Source: Paramacrobiotus metropolitanus (taxonomy: Eukaryota; Tardigrada; Eutardigrada; Parachela; Macrobiotidae). From it: 64,000 bases of DNA. A program made the position numbers and the translations under genes. Each line of letters opens with the position of its first letter. Within the stretch, counting starts at the first letter, position 1. Of the stretch, positions 10,871 through 22,708 are shown piece by piece. Under the pieces are notes generated by a model that was given only the letters and a program-made list of their open reading frames with translations, was not told the origin of the DNA and made no database searches. The DNA is taken from contig NW_026570226.1 of assembly GCF_019649055.1 (NCBI RefSeq), positions 2,232,001 to 2,296,000 on the forward strand, in the 5' to 3' direction.

Positions 10871-11738
10871 TTAAAAAAATATATTCTCTGCGTCACGATC
10901 GAAGCGTTTTTCTGTCCCATCGTCACCCGCGTCAACGATCAGCACAACTTCTTGAACTTTACGGCGATTCGCGCGGATGCGCTTGGGTCTCGACTCTTTG
11001 ATCAAGATGAACTTCGAAGACTGTGGTTTTGCAGGTTTTCGAGGCACGGCTTCTGTCTCGGTACTCGCAGTGTTGACGCCCAAAGTTGCATTCCACGATG
11101 GTTGCGAAGCGGTCACGTTATCCCAACCGGAAGCTTCTGAAAGTGAAATCGCTTAAATTTTTTGATTAATGGGTGGTATGGTGCGCAACGGTAATCTGGT
11201 GATTTTTATTTGTAATCGAAAATCAGTTCAACCATTATAAATACGTAAATTGTAATAATCTATGTACTTTTTGTTAATTTTGTGTACGAAATTATTGGTG
11301 CTTTAATGGAACGGTGGGCAAAAGTCTGTCTTTTGCACAAAATCAAACATATCGCTTAGCTTTACCTGCAGTGGTTTCCGTGGCATTACTCGTTTCATTA
11401 TCTTCATCGGCCACAATGCAGCGATTGTGACAGATATTCCGACAGGTGGTAATTCCCTGAGAGAAACACCGGCGCTGGCAGACTTGACGGCATTGTCCAA
11501 TGCGGGCCGCTAATTTATCCATTTCGTCTTCTAGCTGCAGTTCCTTCAGAACTTCCTGATCAATATCCTCCAACTGCATTTCATCAGCTTCAGTAGTGGA
11601 AGTAGCATTTATACCCGGCGAAGAAGTAGAGGTGACGCTAGTAGAGATGCTGGAAGACTGTTTCGATTTGTTGGCACTGACGATACCAAAAAATGCCACG
11701 AAGGCAGCGGCACATAAACGCCAAAGGTCACGCTGCAT
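10871..11738 (-). CDS. Small secreted Cys-rich protein
   Basis: Two exons, 11738-11366 and 11136-10871, join phase 1 for 212 residues. The start has a hydrophobic signal-peptide-like segment (LWRLCAAAFVAFFGIVSA, residues 5-22), then a Ser/Thr-rich acidic stretch. A compact Cys block follows at about residues 83-110: CRQVCQRRCF and CRNICHNRC, seven to eight cysteines in CxxxC spacing that could form a helical disulfide hairpin. The C-terminal exon is basic (RPKRIRANRRK) with an acidic end. Two N-glycosylation sequons flank the Cys block (NETS, NATE). I do not recognise the family. It converges on the RAD54B-like gene. Confidence 0.6.
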
Positions 11739-12481
11739 TTTTACAAGTATCGAGGAAGATAGTACGACACAGAACCGAAGCGACGTTGAAACGTTCTGAT
11801 CAACTTCGCAAATGATTATAAGTTGTCACCGAATCTACCCAGACTGAAATAGTACTAGGCAGCTTCTGGGGATCTTCCTTCTCGCAGTATAGTTGCACCG
11901 AGCACTTGGAGTCCTTCTTGGTATTAAGGGTAGTAACTTATCTGCATATCCTGAAACCAATCCTGTTTTCGCTAAAGCTGACAACGATAGATCCTGGACA
12001 AACAGTATGCTCATTGTCAGCTGACTGCGTGACGCAGCTTACAAAGTTATTTTTGCATTGAGTTTTCAGAACAAATTTTCTGCTGTCATTTCAGTCGTTA
12101 CTGGAATTGTGGGCAAGTCTGTGTGATCATGTAGCGATATCGCTTTCGATTTTCCTGCTATTCATGCCGCATATGTATATGGTGAATGCCGATTTCGGCA
12201 TCGGCTGTGTGGCAATCATTTATTGCGCTCAAACTCCATGCGCGCTGCAGTATTGAAAAATGACGTATTTGTATTATATGCATTGTACTCTGCATATCTT
12301 ACCGTAAATATTGCAAAATTAATAACTGTCCGCAATGGAAATCAAGACCGCAGTTGCTCCAATTTAAAATCTCACGAGTTTGTCGGCTGTAGCTAATTCA
12401 TCACAACGAAAAATCTGAGCGCGTTGTCCGCAAATACGATAGATAAACATATGTATCTCGCCCAGGCTGCGAATGCAGAAA
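11739..12481. other. Intergenic, no gene seen
   Basis: AT-rich spacer between two minus-strand genes. It should hold the promoter of the small secreted protein and the 3' end of the DOMON gene. No reading frame with domain similarity or RNA gene was seen. Confidence 0.4.
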
Positions 12482-15400
12482 CTAATACGAGCCACCTGTC
12501 ATCAGGTTAATTTTGAAAAATCCTCTGTTTCGAGGAGAGTGGGCATGACTGTTTAGTTCGCCTTTTCGGTAGAACGTTTTGCTGTCGGCTTCTTTGTACA
12601 TGTCGGCATCGCTTGTTGTCGGGGAATATGGCACTTCTCCTATTGCCCAAATCACATGCATAACGCCATTGACAATAGACTGGTCGGTGGGATGAGATGC
12701 TAGAAACAGAAGTGAAGTAGAGTATTTGCAAGCACACAAGTCAAGAATGCATATGCATAAATTATATACGTTCTCATGCAAAAATTACCTTATAGATTTG
12801 AATTACAATCATTATACTCGGACAATCGACAATTTAGCAAAATAATACGGATAACACAAAAAAATATAAAAACTTGAAATAACAGTTATTAAACAAATTA
12901 CTGCACAAAGTAACCGGAAGTCACGAACTTTCGAATCGTATTAATTACGAGTACATATTCATTTTTCAGCAACGCAGATCACACTGCCTTCATACTTCAT
13001 AGTTATTACGTCATTTGTACCGGTACAGCTATGTTCGCGTCGTACACTATACAGATAGCGCTCGCTATGCATAACAACCTACCTTGCAATTTTTTGCGAA
13101 ATAAAACATGCAAGATTCCTGTATCTGGATCTTCATAACAGTTTCCAGCTGTAAGACTTTGCTCCCCACCAAATACTTCATCTGGTAGCGGTGTGGAGTG
13201 ATCACGAGTATAAAGGTCACGAATGCGACACAGTTGTCCTTGAGCAGCTGCGTATGTAATATCGTTGCAACCCATGGGATGGAGCGGCACTGTAAGTGTG
13301 TTAAACGTAAAGGAGTGTTAATGTTGTGGACCTAGGGTCACTATAGAGTGATCACTCATTTTGCAAAATAACATTCGAAATACATGGATGCTTTAAAACA
13401 TTATGACTTCAAGACATGCCCATTATAAGGTAGTTTAGAAAAGCATTTCCTTCACGAACAGTGGTGGGTGGTTTATGTAAAGTTTGCATACCAGCGAAAA
13501 ATGCCTGATCTTGGAAATCCACAACCGTCTGAATGACTTCTCCATCTAAAAGAAATTAACAACACACCCACAGTTGTAGCAGAAATAAAGCTCACGATAA
13601 GTTCTAGAATTTCGTACTTTTTGAAACAGATGAAACTGTTTCTTTTGGAATGATGGGAAATGTTTTGCAAGTGGTGTTGATCCCTGTAATTGAGCGACAA
13701 TTGATTATCTCTGCTTATTACTTTAGTGAATATGGGTGCCGTACAATCCTGGCAAAAAGTTATAAAATATGAATATAATTAAAAACAGTGGGGCTACTGA
13801 AGAATTTTACCTTCCGGGCGCCAACCGAAACCGACCCAGTTGGTTGTGCCGGCTTCCAGAATCACCTCTATTTCTCCGATATCTGGCAGGATTCTCCAGT
13901 AAAACGTAAAATTACCGGGCGACGAGCGTTTTCTGTATAGATCCGGTTGGAAGTTGAAGTCCTTGACCGATGACTCGCTCGCGCATTTCGGACCAAACCA
14001 ACCGGTGGGACAATAGCACTGATGCTTAGGATAGAACTGGGCGTGGGTGTTGATGCATTTTCCACCGTTGTCGCAGTCAGTGTCGTCCAAGCACTCCTCT
14101 GTGTTCAGCGAAACCGAGCAAGTCAATATTTATGAATTCTGTTGCCAAATGACGTAAAATGTTTAATAAAGCTGCATCAATCAGTCTACCTTCAAACTCG
14201 CAGAAGGTGCCGACAAATGGTTTTTCACACTTGCAGAAACCATCATTCCATGTTCCGTGATCAGAACACGACGATTTTTCAGCTGGAAAAGAAATCGACA
14301 GGGCATTTCATATTTGGATTTTCATCTTGTTCAGCCAAATATCTGTGTATTTCTTATACAGGAACACGAACATTAACAAAGTAGTTGTTTTTGTTTCTGT
14401 AATAACCTAAATATAATCATTGGCCGCTAGCGTTACCATCATTCCATAAAAAAAATTTAGTGTTTATGTTGGCTACTGCTTATGTAAACTTTTCTTACAT
14501 GCATGGCTCCTGGCTGCATAGCTTTTCCTTAATAAAATTTCACTGCTTGCACAAAAAGATTTATTGTTCGCGCGGTACACCACAAATCAAAATACTTGTG
14601 TATTCTATCAGTCGTATTATTAAATTTTACTTGTCGGCTTTTCCACTATGCTGACATCCGCACAGGTCCTGAACCCAGGCGGAACTGCCGAGGCGGGAGT
14701 GTTCGTCCACGCTGGACCCAAGCCTTGCTTGATAACACGAATTATGCAGCGACCGCAAGTCACTTCCGCCGGCAGGGTGACGTATCCAATATTTCCAGCC
14801 GAGTTATTTCCAGAGAATTCATAGGCCTTTCCATTCGGAGGAGCCAATGTTGCTATTGCATTATATTCTTTATCTAGTAACTCAATTCTGTATCCACCCT
14901 ATAAATAGTGTCCACTAGTGTTTAGTAAATTTGTTTTCAAGCTAACCAGTAAGAAGAAATTAAATAAATACTGTAGAAGTCTGATCGGTTCATTGCACAA
15001 AAGGAGCAAACGCACACTTATAATAATTATTAATACTTCATGAGGTACAAGTATAATATAAACACAATGCAGTCGTACATATGTACAGAGGTACGTACTT
15101 CATGCAGCTGGCCGACTGCCCAGGTCACATTAAAAGAGCTTCCCATTAGCAGCTCAGTAACGTCTAAAATCAGCAAGAACGAATTCAGATTATTTTCGGT
15201 TGCGGTGCTAAGCACTAATGACTACAAATAACAAGGAAATCTACAAAAGTCTACCATTTCCTTTGGGCATTCCACATGGTCCAACCGGAGCATTCCTGTT
15301 AGTCAGGGCGTTTATGGGATACTGTCTAGCCCGGGGATAAACTAAACTGGAAAGAGTAGTAAATGGCGTGATTAAACAAACGCACGTCGGTGTTAATGTC

Positions 15401-15745
15401 ATGTTTGGCAGGATCCACTGAACTCCTGAGATAACAATTAATTACGAAGTATTAATTGTATATCCAACTTTGGACTGCGATATACTTCACAATTTTCCGA
15501 ACGTAAACTTACCGCACGAAAACTAGTAAATTTTATGCACATAGCTAGTATTACATGTATATGCAAATATTGTACTTCTGTCTGTGTACTGCGCCGCACG
15601 GGGCCGTCAAATACCTGATGTGAGCTGCGACGTCCGAAAACGTTAACAGTATTCCGAGTAGCAGGCCAGTTATCAGTCTAACGGAAATGTTTTCAGCAGA
15701 GTATGTTTGCTCCATATTTATCAAAATCTTTGCAAACTGTTTCAA
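12482..15745 (-). CDS. Secreted GPCG-domain, two EGF, DOMON protein
   Basis: Nine exons in phase: 15745-15615, 15346-15255, 15163-15099, 14898-14631, 14282-14190, 14098-13811, 13545-13492, 13289-13083, 12699-12482; 471 residues. A signal peptide (LLLGILLTFSDVAA) probably ends before His42. Next are YPRARQYP and GPCG (residues 66-69), then a beta-rich domain with NVTWAVGQLHEGGYRIELLD, a CGRC pair (144-147) and TCADVSIV. Two EGF-like modules follow (CSDHGTWNDGFCKCEKP; CDNGGKCI...CYCPTGWFGPKC). The DOMON domain covers about residues 255-395: WVGFGWRPE, HPMGCNDITYAAAQG, RDLYTRDHSTP, LFRKKLQASHPTD and MHVIWAIGE. DOMON domains bind haem or sugar. Direct joining of 13811 to 13545 keeps frame; a 27-nt candidate exon near 13750 would bring a stop. 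The N-terminal domain recalls histidine-brace copper proteins, which is inference. Confidence 0.78.
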
Positions 15746-16699
15746 GCCAATCTGAAGTCTTTACCGCATACGATACGCAGGAAACCTGCAGTGAGTACAG
15801 CAGTAACAAAGCAAACGCAAATCTGAACATTAGCGCCAGTCCGACAGAAGCCGAGGATATCGGCATTGACTGTGCGAAAATGCGCGAACCATATCGACTT
15901 GGCACCTGTGCCGATATCGGTTTCTTACAAATAATTGCAAGCTAGTATGTTCAGCGCCTTATTTGCACGAGAGAAAAGGGTTTGTTTTCTGCAATGTGCC
16001 CTATGCGCTCCAGTGCTTCATTTAAGCAGTTCTTCATTCGAACGGAAACCGGTTGCTCTAACTATATAGAAAACGTTTTTCTCGACGACTAGGAAGGCGG
16101 AAACGCTTTTCCGGTACATATACTTGTATACCTGTCCAGCAACAAAACCGTAAATACATACTTAAAAGTCAAAACTGCACTTGCAATTACTGTACTGTTA
16201 AAATGGGAATACGAGCTCGACCTCCCTATTGTGGATTAGTGCGGCATATACGTAGCGTTGTTACCTGGGTGGATGCTCCTGCCGCAGCCTTGTTGTCACT
16301 TTACCTTTGAAAGAAACCAAATGAGTCTGCAATTTTTTAAGCAGTTCATTGAGTTTAAACTTTTGAAAAATTTAACTTTAACTTCAGTTTACTTTTTTCT
16401 AACTTGAGCTTTCGTATTAAATCAAACCTGCTTGGCTTTTGGAATAAGAACCGAAGGTTCGTAACTGATAATTCTTTAAAGTGTTGTTTGATCTCTTGCC
16501 TTGAAAGTTGTAGGAGATGTGGTATTAAGTAATTAAAAAATTCTTTTGTTTACCATTTGGCGAACGATATCGTGGCTGTGTGCAGTATGCAGGCTACAAA
16601 CTTTGACGGTGATGGTGCAACCTGAATCGCGAACGGGTTCCGCTCCCTAAGTGGCGTTTGATTCGGTTGGTTGTCACTGGCTTTCTGGAGCATCCTACC
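15746..16699. other. Divergent intergenic region between the DOMON gene and the formin
   Basis: Shared 5' region of two divergent genes. No conserved coding stretch is visible. An upstream formin exon cannot be excluded because the formin model starts without the usual regulatory domains. Confidence 0.4.
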
Positions 16700-19600
16700 A
16701 TGATTGGCCCGAAGCCCGAAGTTTCCTCCATGGGAATACAAACCAGTCCCCTGGTATCATCGTCCAGTGAATCCGAATTCCCCACCGAGCCCCATTCGCT
16801 GGAGAACACTCGCAACAAACATCGACGACGCACTCTGCGATGTCCGCAGTGTGGCTTTGTCGGACGGGCCAATGCGTTCTACGATCGTCAACCTAACTTC
16901 AAACCCTGCAGCCCTGAATTGCAGGTGCAAGAGCTGGTTCGGAGTGCCAGTAAACTTCGAGCAGGTAAATCAAACATCCACTTCATACTGTTGCGTAGAC
17001 AGACGTGCCGCTTGCGAATAGTTATTCTAGCTGTACATAAGAAATTTTTTTGCTTTATTTTATTGACATTTTTATTTACTTCTTGTATACATATATCTTC
17101 TGGGAATTTTATCTGTACAGGATTGTCGAATTTGTCGCTGCCATCGTCCGCGTTCACTGAGTTGCACTCTAAAGATGCGCTGTCCGATGCCGCATTTATT
17201 ACGCGATTATCATGTGTTTTAAAATCTCCCATTGAAATCAAGAGCCCGTTAGCGTCCAGTGTTAATCAGAATCCGCTGGATCAAGTTTTGAATCGTGCGC
17301 CTTTACCTCCTGATCATCAATCGCCAAGTGACAGTGTTTTCTGTTTCGCGGAAAAGACAGTTAATGATCTGTTTGAAGTGGGTGTGGAGGATGTGGAGAC
17401 TTCCGATGCAGCGGTACAAGCCATATCTTCCACACAGGACATCGCCACCGCCGTGTCGCAGACGGAGCTCGGTTCGGTTATCGATGTTGCACACGTGCCC
17501 AGCGTATTTTCCGCCGTATCAGGCTCGGATGTAGGGATTGTCTCTCCCGCTCACGAGAGCATTCGCGTGACGCTGTCGGATGTGGAGCGTTTCACAGCCG
17601 CTCTGGAACATGGAAAAGTACAACCTATTCCTTCTGCAGACGCAGCGCATGTTAAAAGTATAGCTTCGAGTCTCACGGATGCGGAATCTGGTTTGTTGCG
17701 ACCCACATCACTGGATGGCCTGATATCGAAGGATTCGTTATCCGCTACAGTTTTACCGGAAACTCAGCATCCTTTCACTCGTTCAGTTCCCCGCCTCCGC
17801 CGCCACCACCACCAGTTTCTGCGTTGCTGCGGTCAGATAATGGAACACTCAGTCTTTCTCCTGGATCTCTTCTTGGATCTCAAGCGCAGATTCCTCTGCC
17901 GCCGCCTCCACCTCCCGTGTTTGGAATGGCTTCTTCCGTACCTCGTGTGCTGATATCTCCTTCGGTTTCCGGTGCACCTCCACCTCCTCCCCCACCTCCA
18001 CCAGGAATTCAGGCCGGTCCCCCACCGCCTCCTCCGCCACCAGTCAGCGGACACGGATTTGCGCCAGCGCCTCCACCTGGAACCCGAGCAGGCCCACCCC
18101 CACCACCGCCCCCTCCGGGATTGCGTGGAATTCCCCCTCCACCCCCACCAGCTCCCATCAATGGCGTGCGACTACCACTGACTTCGCCCAATACTTCCAA
18201 TCCACCGGCATGGCCTGCACCTCCTCCGGGTGGTTTCGGTGTTCTCAAAAAAGGTGAACGATAAAGTGACGATTGGGTTAAACGGTGTGTAGACTATCGT
18301 CACGGTGTGTGTGTGTGTTAAACGGTTTTTCTATTGCAGTTCCGCGTAAACCATGTATTAAGCCGAAAGCAGAAATGACACCGGTTTTCTGGACGAAAAT
18401 CTCTCTTCCCAGCATTCTTCCTGATACTGTGGTCAGTGATTCCACTTCGGAAGCCGATTTCGTTATGGTTTCAAAGTAAGTACAATAACTATAAAAATTT
18501 GATTACTTTCACTGTGGAAATAGCGTCCGGTTATTGTATTAGAGCCAAATCATTGTGGGAAATTATACCGGAGGTTCCAGTTAACGAAGAGGAACTGGTC
18601 GACAAGTTCTCTAAAAAGAAGTCAGAGGGAATTAAACTGAAGACAAAGCAGTCGGCAGTCAACCAGAATTTAGCTTCTCAGAGCAAGGAAAAGGTGAGAA
18701 TGTCGTAAGAAGAACGCGAACTTACTTTTGTTGTTTTGTCAGCTGTGATTACATAATTCATGATTTTTTATTGGTTAGCTTAGAATGGCACACATTTTCG
18801 ATGCGAAGCGGAGTCAAGCTGTGGGAATTGTGATGAAAAATTTGAAGATAGAAGGAAAGAAATTAACAGCGGGCGATATTAAAACAGCGCTGTATGAAGG
18901 CCAGACGGAAAAATTAACTGCGGAGATTGTTAAACGTCTGGACGAAATGGTATTGCGAGGCTTGTTCATGTGCACTTGTGCAGCGCTATCAAATATTCCG
19001 AAAACGTGTGTTGCACGTTTTTAGAAAGCAACACCGGAAGAATTGAAGCTGATGCGGGATCAGCTAACTCGAGAACCGGATACCCCATTGGATGAACCCG
19101 AAAAGTACGATTCTTTTGTAGATTTTCTGTTATTTCCGTCTCGTGTTCATACCATTTCCGTATTTCCAGGTGGCTGCTGGATTTGTCGCAAATCTTGCAT
19201 TTTGAAACTCGACTGTCGTGCCTGCAAACATTCTTTTCTTTCGAAGAGAAACTGAATACGATAACAAACCCGACTGCCGCTCTGCAGAGTATACTAACCA
19301 CTCTTACCAGTTCGGATTCCGTTAAAAATATTCTGGCTATAATTCTGTCGTACGGGAATTACATGAACGGAGGTACAGTATTACTGTACCCTTATTGCCT
19401 TATGCCGTTAAGATGGCGATGCGAGAAGCGCTCGTTTGGGTTACAATTTGTACAGTAAAATTATTTGTTTAACATTGGTTTTGGTATTTTTACAGTACGT
19501 AATTTCATAGTAACGTATCTGTGACTAATAAGGATAGATCATAGATTCATATTTTTGTTCGCCTGGCGTAAAAAGTAATCACACCTTGCTGACCTCGATT

Positions 19601-21110
19601 TTGCATTGGTTTCGGGTTCTGTTCTGTTAATACTCGTGATTATGTACAGTATGATGTGTAATTAATGTGTGTTGAAATTTCGTTATTTTGATGGCATTAG
19701 AGTTTCAGTTTGAATATTACAGGACATGGGCAGCGTGGGCAGGCGGATGGCTTCCAGTTAGATTTATTAGGAAAGTTGAAAGATATTAAAGGCAAGGATC
19801 CGCAAGTGACCTTTCTCTCCTTTGTGATGGACATCTATATCGAAAGACATGAGAAGGTATCGCGTGCATGGTTGCTTCTTCGGTTATGAACGCAATGGGA
19901 GACGGAAAGTTTTATGTTTTTTATGCGGCTGTAGAAAACTTTTCCTGATTGCCCGTTTCCCTTACCCGAAAGCAGTATGATGCGTGAAGCGGAAACCGCT
20001 GAACCAGAAGTCGCTCTCGAAGAATTGAAACAGATCGAAGCTACTCTCACAAGTTAGTTACAACAGAAACTTGAGTTTGGAAATCTTTTATAGTTTCGTT
20101 TTTACTTAAATTATAGAAACTGAGAAACAAGTGGAAGTTGTGACATCTTCGCCCACAATTAGCGATACACCAGAAGAAGGACAGGGTTTTGTTGTGAAAA
20201 TGTCGACTTTCCTCGATGCCGCCCGGATCCGATTGGATGATGCTCGTACTCTGGTCAAAACCTGCCAAGAAAAGTATGGTGTTGAGACTGTTCACAATTT
20301 AAAAATTGAAGAACAATGCATATTTGGCTCTAGATTTGAACAGGCTGTCCAGTTTTTCCAGTGGCAAGGAAAAGGTAAAAAGGAAAATGAACTGATCAAA
20401 GAGTTCGTGGGAATCTGGAGTGCTTTTGCCAACGACGTCAGCGTTATTTGGAAATCTTCGCAGCTGAAGGCTATAAAAGAAAGGCGAGTATTTAAAGAAA
20501 AATTGTTAGAGCGATATTGTTCAGTTTTATGTTTCAGGAGAAGATTATTCTCGGTTGCTCAGCCCTGGTTATTCGTTCAAAATGTACAGAAAATTTTTAT
20601 AAAAGCAGGCTACTTGGTAATTATGAAGACGGACAATGCATATCGACTTTTGCCGTCTGTTTACTAAATCATAAGCTGTTGTGTAAATTATCTTGTTATT
20701 GAAATGGTCATGGCCAATTGGTCAGCATAGGTTGTGTCATTTCTCACCATTTTTTGTGCAAGATTATAGTGCCGACACTCTTTGATAAGTGGGGTGCACA
20801 ACTCGCAGTCAGACACCTATTTCTGTGATTGCAGGCAAGCGGCAGACCGACGTAAACAACAGATTCAGCATGATCAGCAGAAGCGTGTATCGGTCAAGAC
20901 TGTGGAAAAAGGCGGCTTTGTGAGTAGGCTACACTATTTTTTTTATTTAAGCTGTTGTTGCTGTTGCATGGACTGATAAGGCTGACATATGAGTGACAAC
21001 TGACAAACGTTAAATTGCAGAAAGAGCGAATGTCTTCGCTGATAAGCAAGCGCAAATGTACCGTGGGAGAGTCCGGGACAACCACACCCAAATCAAGCAT
21101 GTCCGTTTGA
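16700..21110 (+). CDS. Formin, FMN/cappuccino group (FH1-FH2 actin nucleator)
   Basis: Exons in phase: 16700-16964, 17121-17736, 17787-18253, 18340-18475, 18543-18693, 18779-18949, 19025-19104, 19170-19372, 19723-19856, 19935-20052, 20117-20483, 20835-20919, 21021-21110; 960 residues. Formins nucleate and elongate unbranched actin filaments. A low-complexity N-terminus with a CPQC pair has no GTPase-binding or DID domain. FH1 (about residues 294-449) has many Pro runs for profilin. FH2 follows: FWTKISLP, FDAKRSQAVGI, LLDLSQILHFETRL, GNYMNGG, RGQADGFQLDLL, KTFPDCPFPLPES and WSAFANDVSVIW. KRSQAVGI and GQADGF are typical of FMN/cappuccino. The basic tail (EKGGFKERMSSLISKRK) resembles the Spire-binding tail of that group. 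The 17737-17786 intron is only 50 bp and was inferred from a frame change. Intron 20484-20834 appears to be GC-AG. Confidence 0.87.
18303..18319 (+). repeat. Short (GT)n run in a formin intron
   Basis: A short run of GT dinucleotides just upstream of the branch and acceptor region of the intron 18254-18339. Confidence 0.6.
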
Positions 21111-22708
21111 AATACAAGAAACCGAGGATTTAACGGGTTTCTTTCCACCCAGTCCTATTCTTGCTGGGATTGGATGCTTTGGTTTTAATGCATGCCGATC
21201 ACAGCCGATGTTATTCCGGTGCTCGCTAGTCGTACCCATGAGGTGATTAATTACTGGACACGGACTTGCTGTTCAGCAGTAAATGTGTGGTTCATCCGTT
21301 ACGGCGTTGAACCGTATTCCATACCATGCTGCGTTAAGCTGGAAACCGGGCACTGCACTTTGCAGATTGCAAGAAATTTCTGGTCAGCATTATGATCCCA
21401 GTGACATAAAAACTGAAATGAATTTCCGTAACGGTATAAGAGTGTTCAAAAATTATCCATAAGCTGTGGATTCTGACACATTTGGATTTCTTTCTGACAT
21501 CCATTACGTTCGGTGATGGGATGATGGCTTTGCTATCGCTTTTTGATTTTTAAAACACTAGCACGGAAAGACTTGATAATATAATATAACGCGATAATGT
21601 GAACTGGTCATTTGCGAGCACGAGGTGAAAAAACCTCAAATAAAGTAAAGCGAAACCATAAACTTAACTCTGTTTGAAGTTTCGAAGGTCTGCAACATCA
21701 TTTAATATTTTTAATTTTTCGATAACTGTTGCATGATAACGGCGCCCAAAAAAACTTGAAACAACCAACAAAATCTCCAACGACTAACAGTAAGATCAAC
21801 AACAAAATTTCCCAAGTTAGCGACGCTGACGCATACTTTATAGTATTTGCTGTCAAGTTAAACTTTATCCTCTGTCAACAGCTGGTTTATCTCAATTCTC
21901 GCACAAGCAAATGTTCAAACCACTCTATTTTTTTAAAACAACAATTCATTGTTGTTTTCTTTTGACTGAAAGTAAAGTAATCATTTCTGATTTGACAAAT
22001 GACGTACATTAATTTTAATTATGTAAAACCAGACGCTGCCGGCGCAACGGGAAAGTGGCAGTGCATCGTGCGGCTCGTTTTATTGTTTATTAATAATTTA
22101 ATAATAAAATATTCAGCTTTGCAGTTCTTCGTTTTTCTCATGGTGTGGAATCTTGAATAAAAGCGCAAAGCTTGAATAAAAGTTACAGTTTAAATACAAG
22201 TACAAAACTGCAGAAAAGCGGTTGATTTTACTTTTAAGTTTTTACCAAATTTTCCACCAATCAGCAACAAGAATCGGGTTCAAATTAATATCGCGCATGA
22301 ACATAGAAAACCCGAGAAGTGTTCGTACAGTACGTCTGATGGTGAGTACGGAACGTACGCAAGGGTCGTACAACTGGCAAACAAGCCGCCTTTCATGCGG
22401 CAGGACGGGTCAACTGAAGGAGCGCCGATTTTGCTCACCGCTACGCGCTGTGAGAAGAGTCTGGCTATCGTGATCGGTCTGGATGGGAAACATCATTTTG
22501 TTTTGTTTTCGTGTTGTTAACCTCGGCCATTTTGTGCATTCCATCCTTCCTGATTCTCGTTATTAATTTAAGTGGTGTTTCAATAATCTAACTAATTCTG
22601 ACTCAGTGGTTTCGCGATAAGAAAATTTCAGTTTTCCTTCTTTCTGAAAGTTTAATTTGGAGGATTGAGTGTTACTAGCTGTATCAACTCCTTCCGTGAT
22701 CATTCAAA
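21111..22708. other. Formin 3' region and upstream region of the RRM-Tudor gene
   Basis: AT-rich. An AATAAAG near 21640 could end the formin transcript. No coding gene is supported. The last few hundred bases should hold the promoter and 5' UTR of the RRM-Tudor gene. Confidence 0.4.

Noticed and set aside
13714-13754. Possible 27-nt exon in the DOMON gene between 13811 and 13545
   Set aside because: It has splice-like borders but in the required phase contains TAA; direct joining of the flanking exons keeps the frame.
18009-18248. Gly-rich minus-strand frame opposite the formin FH1
   Set aside because: It is a shadow of the poly-Pro repeats of the formin.
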